The notes beneath the pieces are model-generated. The model was given only the letters and a program-made list of their open reading frames with translations. It ran no database searches and was not told where the DNA came from. The translations under genes and the position numbers were made by a program. Positions 51,126 through 59,907 of a stretch of 64,000 nt of DNA are shown here, in pieces (position 1 is the first letter of the stretch; the number at the start of each line of letters is the position of its first letter). The DNA lies in NCBI RefSeq assembly GCF_021440195.1, contig NZ_JAJTSZ010000009.1:186001-250000 (forward strand). Direction: 5' to 3'. The DNA is from Dyadobacter sp. CY356 (GTDB lineage: Bacteria > Bacteroidota > Bacteroidia > Cytophagales > Spirosomataceae).

Positions 51126-51899
51126 ATGTTTTATTTTCTCTCCAAATCAATTGATTTTCTATTAATGCCATTCAGTATAAGTCTGATTCTTATTCTCTAT
51201 GGATTGATGACTAAAAAAGCCCGCAGAAAACGAATCGCTGTCATTTTTGCTTTTGTTATACTCTATTTAATTTCCAATTCATTTCTGATAAACAAGGCAT
51301 TCAACTGGTGGGAGTATAAGCCTGTCAATATCAGTGAAGTAAAAAAAACGTATGATGTGGGCATATTACTTACAGGAGGAATGATCAGTACGCCTGATCT
51401 GACGATAGATCATCCGGATTTTGGCCCTCATGCAGACCGGTTCCTTCAAGCTTATTTGTTGTATAAAAATGGTAAAATCAGAAAAATACTGATCACAGGT
51501 GCCAGTCCGAAAGACTTTGTTGATGCCGGGAAAAGCGAAGTGCAGCAGGTTTCAACTTTGCTTATTCAATGGGGTGTAAAACCCGAAGATATTCTTCTGG
51601 AGCCAAATGCAAAAAACACGAGAGAAAACGCAGTGTATTCTGAAAAGATTCTGCATTCAAAATTTCCAGGAAAAAGCTATATTTTGATAACTTCCTCCTT
51701 TCATTTAAGACGTGCGCTGGCCTGTTTCAAAAAAGCCGGTGTTTCTGCCGATGTGTTTCCAACCGATTTTTACGGAGGTACCGGCAGTACGAAAATAAAG
51801 GATATGATTATACCAGACCCGGAAGTTGTTGGATATTCACAACCTTTGTTCCGCGAATGGGTTGGAATTATTATTTACAAATTAATGGGATACTGCTGA
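51126..51899 (+). CDS. YdcF/DUF218-family membrane protein
   Basis: The 257-aa protein has two N-terminal membrane helices (about 7-27 and 35-55) followed by a DUF218 domain: VGILLTGGMI, KNGKIRKILITGASPKDFVD, EPNAKNTRENAVYSEKIL and ILITSSFHLRRALACFKKAG. Family members (YdcF, SanA, ElyC) act in envelope processes, and ElyC affects peptidoglycan and enterobacterial antigen. No specific reaction can be given. The ATG at 51126 lies 106 bases from the divergent TlpA-like start. Confidence 0.9.
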   Translation: MFYFLSKSIDFLLMPFSISLILILYGLMTKKARRKRIAVIFAFVILYLISNSFLINKAFNWWEYKPVNISEVKKTYDVGILLTGGMISTPDLTIDHPDFGPHADRFLQAYLLYKNGKIRKILITGASPKDFVDAGKSEVQQVSTLLIQWGVKPEDILLEPNAKNTRENAVYSEKILHSKFPGKSYILITSSFHLRRALACFKKAGVSADVFPTDFYGGTGSTKIKDMIIPDPEVVGYSQPLFREWVGIIIYKLMGYC

Positions 51900-51913
51900 T
51901 CCTTTGACGACGG

Positions 51914-51984
51914 TCAGGTAATGGTCATTTATTGTCACTGCCTGTATGGGTACAACAAATGACAACAAGTGACTATTCCTGACA
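51914..51984. repeat. Imperfect inverted repeat between YdcF and pfkA genes
   Basis: Arms gtcaggtaatggtcatttat (from 51914) and acaagtgactattcctgac (to 51984) pair at about 21 of 24 positions around a 22-base loop; the inner part repeats tgacaaca. It lies between two convergent genes and could be a terminator, but it lacks T-runs and looks like a dispersed repeat. Confidence 0.5.
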
Positions 51985-52001
51985 ACAAATTTCAGTATTC
52001 G

Positions 52002-52976
52002 TTAAACACTCAATATTTTAACCATTCTCAGCAAATCATCGCTGATTGGTTTTGGTAGGCGGATAGTGTCTTCAAACGGCGTATAAACGAGCTCATTGTT
52101 GATAATTCCGGCCATCACATTTTTTTGTCCGCCCAATAAACCTTCCAAAGCACCAAGTCCTAAGCGGCTGGCAAGGATACGGTCATAAGCCGAGGGAGAA
52201 CCTCCGCGCTGGGTATGTCCAAGTGTTGTCACACGGATATCCGCGTTTTCGTCAACCTGCGATTTAATTTTTTCTGCTACTTCAACGGCACTTCCGGCCT
52301 CGTCACCTTCTGCAACCACAATAATCGAAGACGATTTTGAACGGCTCCATCCTTGTTTCAAAGTTTCCACAACTTCCGACAAGGGCGTCAATACTTCTGG
52401 TACCATCACCAATTCCGCACCACCGGCAATACCCGACTGAACGGCGATATAACCTGAGTCACGGCCCATTACTTCAATAAAGAAAATCCGGTCGTGTGAG
52501 CTGGCTGTGTCGCGGATACGGTCAATAGCATCCAATGCTGTATTTACTGCTGTATCAAAACCGATGGTATAATCAGTTCCGTATAAATCATTATCTATTG
52601 TTCCTGGTGCTCCAACGGTTGGTATCCCATATTCATTACCAAAAATCATAGCACCTGTAAAAGTACCATTTCCACCGATGGCAATCATTCCTTCAATGCC
52701 GTGGGCGGTAAGCTGATCGTATGCTTTTTTCCTTCCTTCCGGCGTCATAAATTCTTTACTCCGAGCCGATTTCAGGATTGTACCACCTCTTTGCACAATA
52801 TTACTAACCGAGTGAGATTCCATTTTGTAAACATCACCGGCAATCATTCCGCTATATCCTCTTCTGATTCCAAAAACTTCTATTCCATGGTATACCGCTC
52901 CGCGCACCACAGCACGGATACAGGCGTTCATTCCGGGTGCATCTCCTCCTGAGGTGAAAACTCCAATTCTTTTCAT
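52002..52976 (-). CDS. pfkA: ATP-type 6-phosphofructokinase
   Basis: The 324-aa protein catalyses fructose 6-phosphate phosphorylation in glycolysis. It has GVFTSGGDAPGMNACIRAVV (2-24), the catalytic GTIDNDLYGTDYTIGFDTA (Asp128, equivalent to E. coli Asp127) and VMGRDSGYIAV for substrate binding. The length and the Gly after position 103 fit the ATP-dependent A-type. The nucleotide/metal loop reads IGGNGTFTGA instead of IGGDGS, so the E. coli Asp103 position is Asn. A -7-like box TAAATTTG lies at 53053-53046 on the minus strand, 70 bases upstream. Confidence 0.96.
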   Translation of the reverse strand: MKRIGVFTSGGDAPGMNACIRAVVRGAVYHGIEVFGIRRGYSGMIAGDVYKMESHSVSNIVQRGGTILKSARSKEFMTPEGRKKAYDQLTAHGIEGMIAIGGNGTFTGAMIFGNEYGIPTVGAPGTIDNDLYGTDYTIGFDTAVNTALDAIDRIRDTASSHDRIFFIEVMGRDSGYIAVQSGIAGGAELVMVPEVLTPLSEVVETLKQGWSRSKSSSIIVVAEGDEAGSAVEVAEKIKSQVDENADIRVTTLGHTQRGGSPSAYDRILASRLGLGALEGLLGGQKNVMAGIINNELVYTPFEDTIRLPKPISDDLLRMVKILSV

Positions 52977-53295
52977 TTATCTATCGGGTTACTACTAATC
53001 AATTCCTAATTCTATTGCGTTTTTGACTTAAAGGCACAATTTCTGCAAATTTATCGGGTATTTTCTTAAATTTTACTTCCTATTTCGGATTTCTATCAAA
53101 AAAATACTAAAACAAGATTCTAATTTTACATCCCAAACATATATCAATACTTTTATATTTGCGCTCGTTAACAAAAATTTAACGTACAAGGATAGATGTT
53201 CTTTGTGAGTATGATGAAAGAAAAGTCATATTTGTACGTATTATTGACATTATAATATCACATTTCAAATACCTCTCGGGCTTACTATTATCAAA
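52977..53295. promoter_or_regulatory. Divergent control region between pfkA and the YfhO gene
   Basis: This 319-base AT-rich region has no gene. It carries a TAnnTTTG box on each strand: TAAATTTG on minus (53053-53046, towards pfkA) and TATATTTG on plus (53154-53161, towards the YfhO gene). No -33 partner was found. Confidence 0.4.
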
Positions 53296-55773
53296 ATGAA
53301 AAATTTATTTTCCTGGCAACAAATCCGGCCGCATTTTTTCGCGGTGATAGGTTTTATGATTTTGTCATTAATTTATGCATTTCCCGTGCTGGAAGGCAAA
53401 AAGCTGAATCAGCATGATGATGTACAGGCAAAAGCAGCTGCCCGCGAAGTAGTAGCCTACCATGAAAAAACCGGGGAATGGTCAAACTGGACCAACAGCA
53501 TGTTTGCCGGGATGCCTGCCTATATGATCGCGGGTGACTATCCGACGAGCATTTCGACGAAGATGGGGCAGATTGTTAATAAAATCTTACCTGCTCCGGC
53601 TAATTATTTTCTTATCGGCTGTGTGAGCGCTTATATTCTTTTTCTGGTTGCAGGCGCAAGTGTCTGGCTTTCCGCATTGGGAGCTATTGCATTTGGATTT
53701 GCAGCCTGGAATCTGGTCAGTCTGGAAGCCGGTCACGTTTCCAAAATGCTGGCTATTTATTATGCTCCAGGCGTTTTAGCCGGAGTTATTTTGGCATTCC
53801 GTAGAAACTGGCTGGCAGGAGCCGCAGTCACGGCAATATTTTTATCTCTTGAACTTTACGCCAACCACGTTCAGATAACCTATTATCTGGGTATAGGGAT
53901 CATTGTTTTGGTCATCATTGAAAGTTTACCCTATCTGAAAAACGGGCAAATCAAAAAGCTGGCGTTTATTCTTGCCGGACTTGCTTTTGCCGCTACTGTT
54001 TCTGTGGGAACACACACAACAAGGCTTTGGAATGCATATGATTATACCAAAGAAACAATCCGGGGAAAACCTGAACTTAGTGTTTCAAACGGAGCAAAAA
54101 CAAATGATAAACAAGATGGCTTAGACAAGGAATATGCATTTTCTTACAGCTACGGTATTGGAGAAACGTTAACTTTCCTGATCCCAAATGCCTACGGTGG
54201 TTCTAACCCGGGAGCACTATCCAATACTTCTGAAACTTATAAAGTCTTTGTCAACAGAGGATTGGACGCAGCGACTGCCAACAATGTAGTTCAGCAATTA
54301 CCTTTATACTGGGGAGATCAGCCAATTGTAAGCGGACCGGTTTATGCCGGAGCCATTATTCTTTTTCTGTTTATTTTAGGTTTATTTATTGTTAAAAGTC
54401 CGCTGAAAAACTGGGCGGCAGGCGTTATTGTACTTTATCTTTTCTGGGCCTGGGGCAAGAACTTTGCAGCATTTAATTATCTTTTCTACGATTATTTCCC
54501 AATGTTCAACAAGTTCAGAGCCGTCACGATGGTACTCGCACTTGTGCAGCTTTTAATGGTCTTCGTCGCTGTTCTGGCCTTAAATACAATAGCCAAAAAA
54601 GAGATTTCCTGGAAAGATCTGCAACGTCCTTTTTTAATAAGTCTGGGTATAACCGGCGGACTTTCCTTGATTCTGGCTTTGATGCCCACTGTTTTTTTTA
54701 GTTTTCAGGGGCTCAACGACGCAGCAGTAGCTAACGAGTACGCACAAATGACGAAGGACCCGGCTTTTGGTCAACAGATTGTAAATGCAATTGTCCAGGA
54801 CCGTGCCGGATTGATGCGCTCTGATGCTTTCCGCAGTTTATTTTTCATTCTGATAACAGCAGGTTTAATCTGGCTTTGGATGAAAGATAAGATTAAAACA
54901 GCATTGCTTTATCCGGTATTGATCCTGTTGCTGATCATCGATATGTTTGGTATTGATAAACGTTATTTGAACAATGCTGACTTTATTGGCAAAAGTGCGT
55001 CACTGGCCGCGCTTGCTCCAAGTCCGGCCGATGAAAAAATCATGACCGATACGGATCCGGATTACAGAGTTCTGGATGTTTCAAGAAGTACATTTAATAG
55101 TGCAGATGCTTCCTATTTCCATAAATCTCTTGGAGGGTATCACGGCGCCAAACTGAGACGTTACCAGGAATTATTTGAGCATCAGATAGCAAAACAAAAT
55201 GCAAATCCAGGTATTTTGAATATGCTAAATACCAAATATATCCTAAGTGTTGATCAGCAGGGCAATCAAATTGTACAGCCAAATCCTGACGCATTCGGAC
55301 ATGCCTGGTTTGTACAGGAATATAAAATCGTCGCAAATGCTGATGCAGAAATGGCGGCGCTGGATTCTTTAAAACCAAAACAAACAGCAGTGATTGACCA
55401 GCGTTTTGCTGATAAACTGAAAGGATTAACACTTAAAGCGGATTCGACAGATAAAATCAGTCTGATCACTTATAAGCCAAATGAACTGATATACGAAAGC
55501 AATTCAAAAAGCGAAGGTCTGGCCGTTTTCTCTGAAATATACTATAACGTCCGGGATGAATGGCAAGTGACAATTGATGGAAAACCTGCTGATCTGCTGC
55601 GTGCGGATTATGTCCTGAGAGCACTTCGGGTTCCGGCCGGAAAACATTCAATCACATTCAAATTTGCCCCTGTTTCGGTTGCTACCGGAAAAACTGTTGA
55701 TTTAATCAGTTCGATATTATTGGTTGGATTGATTGTTGGGGCAGTATTTGTTGAGGTTAGGAAGAAGAGCTAG
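53296..55773 (+). CDS. YfhO-family multi-pass membrane protein (GT-C-like)
   Basis: The 825-aa protein has about 12-13 membrane helices in its first 570 residues, a periplasmic segment rich in N, T and G between helices (about 240-340), and a large C-terminal soluble region (about 590-800) ending in a final helix. The N-terminal signature KKLNQHDDVQAKAAAREVVA with WTNSMFAGMPAYMI is typical of Bacteroidota YfhO. The family relates to GT-C glycosyltransferases; Bacillus YfhO is involved in lipoteichoic-acid glycosylation. Role here is unknown but likely in envelope glycan modification. Confidence 0.9.
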   Translation: MKNLFSWQQIRPHFFAVIGFMILSLIYAFPVLEGKKLNQHDDVQAKAAAREVVAYHEKTGEWSNWTNSMFAGMPAYMIAGDYPTSISTKMGQIVNKILPAPANYFLIGCVSAYILFLVAGASVWLSALGAIAFGFAAWNLVSLEAGHVSKMLAIYYAPGVLAGVILAFRRNWLAGAAVTAIFLSLELYANHVQITYYLGIGIIVLVIIESLPYLKNGQIKKLAFILAGLAFAATVSVGTHTTRLWNAYDYTKETIRGKPELSVSNGAKTNDKQDGLDKEYAFSYSYGIGETLTFLIPNAYGGSNPGALSNTSETYKVFVNRGLDAATANNVVQQLPLYWGDQPIVSGPVYAGAIILFLFILGLFIVKSPLKNWAAGVIVLYLFWAWGKNFAAFNYLFYDYFPMFNKFRAVTMVLALVQLLMVFVAVLALNTIAKKEISWKDLQRPFLISLGITGGLSLILALMPTVFFSFQGLNDAAVANEYAQMTKDPAFGQQIVNAIVQDRAGLMRSDAFRSLFFILITAGLIWLWMKDKIKTALLYPVLILLLIIDMFGIDKRYLNNADFIGKSASLAALAPSPADEKIMTDTDPDYRVLDVSRSTFNSADASYFHKSLGGYHGAKLRRYQELFEHQIAKQNANPGILNMLNTKYILSVDQQGNQIVQPNPDAFGHAWFVQEYKIVANADAEMAALDSLKPKQTAVIDQRFADKLKGLTLKADSTDKISLITYKPNELIYESNSKSEGLAVFSEIYYNVRDEWQVTIDGKPADLLRADYVLRALRVPAGKHSITFKFAPVSVATGKTVDLISSILLVGLIVGAVFVEVRKKS

Positions 55774-55797
55774 AAAATAGAATTACAACGCAACAAT

Positions 55798-55828
55798 AAA
55801 GTCCGGCAGTACAATACTGTCGGACTTT
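55798..55828. terminator. Bidirectional terminator between YfhO gene and tyrA
   Basis: AAAGTCCGGCAGTA (55798-55811) and TACTGTCGGACTTT (55815-55828) form a 14-bp stem with one G-T pair and a three-base loop, flanked by T-rich sequence. Confidence 0.85.
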
Positions 55829-55869
55829 GTTGTTTTAAGATCAAATATCAATCCTATTAAAAAGTGGAA

Positions 55870-56727
55870 TTACTTTTTCTCAATCCCACTTAAAATCCTG
55901 CCAATATCATTTGCTTTTGACATAAAATCCAAGCTAGTCGTCAGGTCCTTACTATCGATGGCCTCCTTAAATTTTTTCAAGAATTCAATATAATCTCCGA
56001 GTGCTTTTGAAACGTTGGTTTTGTTTTGGTCAAAAATCGGTGCCCACATTTGAGGAGAGCTTTTAGCCAAACGAACTGTCGAAGAAAATCCGGTACTTGC
56101 CATATCAAAAATAGCTTTTTCGTCACGTTCTTTTTCCAAAACTGTCAATCCCAGGGCAAAAGAACTGATGTGGCTTAAATGAGAAACGTAAGCTAGATGC
56201 AAGTCGTGCTCAACGGGCGTCATGTAATGGATTTTCATCCCAACATCACGCAGGAAAGTATCAACCAGTGTCAGAGAATCAGGATCACTTTTTTCTTTGT
56301 CACAAATTATTACATTTTTCCCAGGCAGTAATTCTTTAAATGCAGCACCCGGGCCCGAATTTTCGGTACCGGCCATAGGATGAACTGCAACAAACTGGGC
56401 ACGTTTCGGATGCTGATCCGCAATGCTGCAAATCATTTCTTTGGTTGAGCCTAAATCCATAATGGTTCGGCCTTCCGGAAGGTGATCCAATAATTTTGGA
56501 AGCAAGGCCGTGATTGCGTCCACGGGTGTGGCCAAAACATTGAGCTCAGCAACCTGCAAAGCCTCCTCCAAAGTCATAATTTCGTCTACAATTCCTTTTG
56601 CAAGCGCAATTTTTTGATTGACCAAAGACTTGTCGACACCGACAAATTTGATATGCGGGTATTTTTCCCGGAGCGATAATGCGAATGAGCCGCCGAGCAG
56701 GCCAACGCCTATTATACTGATTATCAT
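55870..56727 (-). CDS. tyrA: Prephenate dehydrogenase
   Basis: The 285-aa protein oxidatively decarboxylates prephenate for tyrosine synthesis. It has the NAD-binding ISIIGVGLLGGSFALSLRE (3-21), the segments MDLGSTKEMICSIADQH and FVAVHPMAGTENSGPGAAF with conserved His, and the TyrA helical dimer domain with HLAYVSHLSHISSFALGL. There is no fused chorismate mutase or ACT domain, so it is the monofunctional form. It lies 63 bases downstream of an aminotransferase gene on the same strand, consistent with an aromatic amino-acid unit. Confidence 0.94.
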   Translation of the reverse strand: MIISIIGVGLLGGSFALSLREKYPHIKFVGVDKSLVNQKIALAKGIVDEIMTLEEALQVAELNVLATPVDAITALLPKLLDHLPEGRTIMDLGSTKEMICSIADQHPKRAQFVAVHPMAGTENSGPGAAFKELLPGKNVIICDKEKSDPDSLTLVDTFLRDVGMKIHYMTPVEHDLHLAYVSHLSHISSFALGLTVLEKERDEKAIFDMASTGFSSTVRLAKSSPQMWAPIFDQNKTNVSKALGDYIEFLKKFKEAIDSKDLTTSLDFMSKANDIGRILSGIEKK

Positions 56728-56790
56728 AAATATTAAAATATCCGGGTCAGAATTTCTCCCAGCCCGAAATAAGATTTTTTGTTAAGAATA

Positions 56791-57948
56791 TTAATTTTTA
56801 AGCCGTTCAACCGCTTCCCAGATCCGCTCTTTTGGCATACAAAGGGAAAGCCGGATGTAACGCTGTCCTTTCGGCCCAAAAATAAATCCGGGCGCTATGA
56901 ATACATGTTTTTCAGTCAGAAGATTATTAACCAGTTTTTCCGCAGATTCGACAGATTCCGGTAACTTTCCCCATAAAAACATACCTTCCTGTTTGTAATC
57001 CCATGTGCAGCCTACTGCATTTAAAAATGCCTCAGATGCTTCCAGACGTCCCTGATAAACAGCATTTCTCTGATCATGCCATTCCTGTGGATTTCCAAGT
57101 GCCGCTACTGCCGCTTCTTGTAAAGCCCAGAACATGCCTGAATCCACATTGCTTTTTATCGTCAAAACCGCATCAATATAGGGTTTGGCACCCGCAAGCC
57201 AACCCAAACGCCAGCCAGCCATATTATGCGATTTGCTCATTGAGTTAAGTTCAATCGCCACCTCTTTCGCTCCTTCAATTGACAACAGACTGATCGGTTC
57301 ATTTTTATTTAAAACCAGACTATACGGATTGTCGTGACAAAGCAGGATTTTATGTTTTTTAGCAAAAGCCACGGCGGCTTCGAATAATTCTTTTGTTGCT
57401 GGTGCTCCGGTTGGCATATGTGGATAATTCAGCCACATTAACTTCGTCCGGGGCGAAACCAGGTTTTCCATCACTTCCCAATCCGGCTGCCATCCATGAT
57501 CCTCTCGCAATGGATATTCTTTCACCTTTGCTCCTACCATCTGGCTCACGGCGCGGTAGGCCGGGTAACCCAGTTCAGGTACCAGCACTTCATCATCAGG
57601 ATCAAGAAAAGTTAGAGAAATATGCGTAATTCCTTCTTTTGAGCCGATTAATGGCAGAATTTCAGAAGCGGGATTTAAGGTAACGCCATAGGTTCTTTGA
57701 TAATATTCTGCAATTGCATTCCGAAAAGACACTGTTCCTACATACGGTTGATAACCATGTGCCTGAGGCTTTAAAGCTGCCTCTGAAAGTGTTGTAAGTG
57801 TTTGCTCAGAAGGCATCATGTCCGGATTTCCAATCCCAAGATTGATCACGTCATGTCCTTCGGCTACCAGTTTTCTTACTTCGGCCAGCTTTACTGAAAA
57901 GTAATACTCGGACGTTTGCCGGGTGCGCTGGGCAGTTTCTATTATCAT
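56791..57948 (-). CDS. Class I/II PLP-dependent aminotransferase
   Basis: The 385-aa enzyme has the fold-type I layout: NLGIGNPDMMPSEQTL (35-50), GSKEGITHISLTFLDPDDEV (102-121), the N-P-x-x-PTG-type loop NYPHMPTG (174-181), and the PLP lysine Lys239 in SMSKSHNMAGWRLGW. Next to tyrA it would plausibly transaminate aromatic oxo-acids or prephenate, but the family also includes LL-diaminopimelate and methionine aminotransferases. No prephenate dehydratase gene is visible upstream; instead a repeat element begins 109 bases away. Confidence 0.9.
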   Translation of the reverse strand: MIIETAQRTRQTSEYYFSVKLAEVRKLVAEGHDVINLGIGNPDMMPSEQTLTTLSEAALKPQAHGYQPYVGTVSFRNAIAEYYQRTYGVTLNPASEILPLIGSKEGITHISLTFLDPDDEVLVPELGYPAYRAVSQMVGAKVKEYPLREDHGWQPDWEVMENLVSPRTKLMWLNYPHMPTGAPATKELFEAAVAFAKKHKILLCHDNPYSLVLNKNEPISLLSIEGAKEVAIELNSMSKSHNMAGWRLGWLAGAKPYIDAVLTIKSNVDSGMFWALQEAAVAALGNPQEWHDQRNAVYQGRLEASEAFLNAVGCTWDYKQEGMFLWGKLPESVESAEKLVNNLLTEKHVFIAPGFIFGPKGQRYIRLSLCMPKERIWEAVERLKN

Positions 57949-58415
57949 TGTTTAATGCATTAATTATTATTTCCGGCTAAGCCGGTCAAAATGGGTCGCA
58001 ATTTACGATATTTAACCGCAAAGGTTTAAACATCAAAAACAAAGTTTCACAATCACAGCCCTGAAAGGGCGTAATAATTCAGGATGGGGCATCGCCCTAT
58101 CGAATGGGGGCATCGTCCCATCGAATCGGGCATCGCCCCATCGAATCGGGCATCGTCCTATCGAATCGGGCATCGTCCTATCGAATCGGGCATCGCCCTA
58201 TCAAATCGGGGGATCGGGCGTCAAATCTGCACATCGCCCTATCAAATCGCGAATCGCCCCATCTATGCGACCATGTGAATAAATTTACCGTTTATCAATT
58301 TCCGACGCCATAGCCATAGGGCGATGCCCTATGCTAAGATATAACGCCCTTTCAGGGCTAAATTGGTTCCAAACATTTTTTGAATCAATCCGCCGTAATA
58401 CATTAATTTAGCAAA
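57949..58415. other. Gene-free spacer containing a repeat element
   Basis: This 467-base gap between the divergent aminotransferase and modA genes is dominated by the element at 58057-58359. The remaining flanks must hold the promoter of each gene; none was assigned. Confidence 0.6.
58057..58359. repeat. MITE-like element: 16-bp terminal inverted repeats around an expanded 20-bp core
   Basis: The ends agccctgaaagggcgt (58057-58072) and acgccctttcagggct (58344-58359) are exact reverse complements. Inside, the unit gggcatcgyccyatcgaatc repeats six times from 58088 to 58207 and decays to about 58262. Near the right end a palindromic catagggcgatgccctatg (58315-58333) repeats the core. No protein can be supported: apparent frames across the array are artefacts of the repeat. 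Confidence 0.85.
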
Positions 58416-59168
58416 ATGAATATAAACCGTATTTTCTTTCCGATTCTGGTTCTTTTGAGTGGTTGTTCCAAACCATCAGATAAAATTATTGTGGCCACGG
58501 CAGCCAACGTGCAGTATGTAATGAAAGAACTAAAAACGGAATTTGAAAAAGAGACGGGTAAGAAAGTAGAAATAGTTGTAAGCTCATCCGGAAAATTAAC
58601 TGCCCAAATACGTGAAGGAGCACCATTTGATGTTTTTGTCTCTGCTGACACAAAGTACCCCGAAGAGATTTTTAAAAAAGGCGGATCTGATGAAAAACCG
58701 AAAATTTACGCATACGGTACACTGGCACTATGGTCGCTTTCGATTCCTGAAAATGAATTAGACTTAAAGATTCTGTCTACTGAAAAAGTAAAGAAGATTG
58801 CAGTTCCAAATCCCAAAATGGCTCCATATGGCGAGGCAGCAGAGCAGGCATTGAAAAAGGAAAACTTATTAGAACCATTAAAAAGCAAAATCGTTTACGG
58901 GGAAAGCATCGCTCAAGCCGCACAATATATTACAACAGGATCGGTCGAAGCAGGTTTTACAGCATTATCAGTGATATTTGCTCCGGAAATGAAAGGAAAA
59001 GGTCATTACAAGATTCTCGATTCAACATCTTATAAACCAATAGCCCAGGCAGCACTATTACTTCGTCACAGCGGAAATTCTCCAAAAAAAGAAACAAGTC
59101 AGAAGTTTTACGATTTCTTATTTTCTGATAAAGCCAAAGCCATTTTCAAAAAATACGGTTATAAATAA
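58416..59168 (+). CDS. modA: Molybdate ABC transporter substrate-binding lipoprotein
   Basis: The 250-aa protein has a lipoprotein signal (LVLLSGCSK, Cys17) and the type II periplasmic binding fold: VATAANVQYVMKELKTEFEK, VVSSSGKLTAQIREGAPFDV, FVSADTKYPEEIFKKG, then GESIAQAAQYITTGSVEAGF. ModA captures molybdate or tungstate and delivers it to ModB. The presence of modBC directly downstream confirms the assignment. It lies just after the repeat element; no molybdenum-cofactor riboswitch was recognised upstream. Confidence 0.95.
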   Translation: MNINRIFFPILVLLSGCSKPSDKIIVATAANVQYVMKELKTEFEKETGKKVEIVVSSSGKLTAQIREGAPFDVFVSADTKYPEEIFKKGGSDEKPKIYAYGTLALWSLSIPENELDLKILSTEKVKKIAVPNPKMAPYGEAAEQALKKENLLEPLKSKIVYGESIAQAAQYITTGSVEAGFTALSVIFAPEMKGKGHYKILDSTSYKPIAQAALLLRHSGNSPKKETSQKFYDFLFSDKAKAIFKKYGYK

Positions 59169-59232
59169 ATTAGCCAAACTGATACAAGGCCACCATTCGC
59201 TCACTCTATCATTCACTCATTCAAAATTAAAA

Positions 59233-59907
59233 ATGGATTGGCAACCACTTTGGCTAACCTGCAAGCTCGCAACGTTTACCACTTTCATCCTTTTTATCTT
59301 GGCACTTCCGTTAGCTTACTGGCTTGCTTACACGAAATTTCAGGGAAAAGGTGTGATAGAAGCAATCATTGGAATGCCGTTAGTATTGCCGCCATCCGTT
59401 CTTGGTTTTTATTTACTGCTTGCTTTTAGTCCTTCGCACTGGTTTGGCGCCTCAATCGAAAATGTTTTGGGGCTAAGACTGGTTTTTTCTTTTCCCGGTC
59501 TTATCATTGGTTCCGTAATATACAGTTTACCATTTATGGTTTATCCATTACGCGCAGGATTGCAGTCGCTTCCCGTTTCATTACGGGAAGCATCGTTCAC
59601 ATTGGGAAAAGGACGGTGGGAAACGTTTTACAAAATTTTATTGCCAAATTGCAAATCCGCTATATTAACATCACTTGTTCTTACTTTCGCGCATACCATT
59701 GGTGAATTTGGAGTAGTTTTGATGATAGGAGGAAATATTCCCGGTGTTACAAAAGTGGCATCCGTGGCCATTTATAATGAAGTGGAGGCTTTGAATTACG
59801 GTGCGGCAAATCAATATGCGCTTGTACTTTTTACCATAACTTTTGTTATTTTACTGCTTGTATATTCCTTAAACAACCGATTCCTGCGTGTCCGACAACC
59901 TTCTTGA
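59233..59907 (+). CDS. modB: Molybdate ABC transporter permease
   Basis: The 224-aa protein has five membrane helices and the permease EAA loop SLREASFTLGKGRWETFYKI followed by LPNCKSAILTSLVL. The IGEFGVVLMIGGNIPGVTK segment is characteristic of ModB. It would form the inner-membrane channel for molybdate. Its 3' end overlaps the next gene by 20 bases, consistent with tight translational coupling. Confidence 0.96.
   Translation: MDWQPLWLTCKLATFTTFILFILALPLAYWLAYTKFQGKGVIEAIIGMPLVLPPSVLGFYLLLAFSPSHWFGASIENVLGLRLVFSFPGLIIGSVIYSLPFMVYPLRAGLQSLPVSLREASFTLGKGRWETFYKILLPNCKSAILTSLVLTFAHTIGEFGVVLMIGGNIPGVTKVASVAIYNEVEALNYGAANQYALVLFTITFVILLLVYSLNNRFLRVRQPS

Noticed and set aside
57949..58056. Molybdenum-cofactor riboswitch before modA
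   Set aside because: The space before modA is taken up by the repeat element, and no conserved riboswitch motifs were recognised.
58088..58207. Regular 20-bp repeats considered as a CRISPR array
   Set aside because: There are no unique spacers between repeats: the copies are back to back, inside an element with terminal inverted repeats, and no cas gene is in the window.
58084..58313. Two overlapping frames across the 20-bp array rich in His, Arg, Pro and Ile
   Set aside because: They are direct translations of the 20-bp repeat in two frames; composition and context do not fit a real protein.
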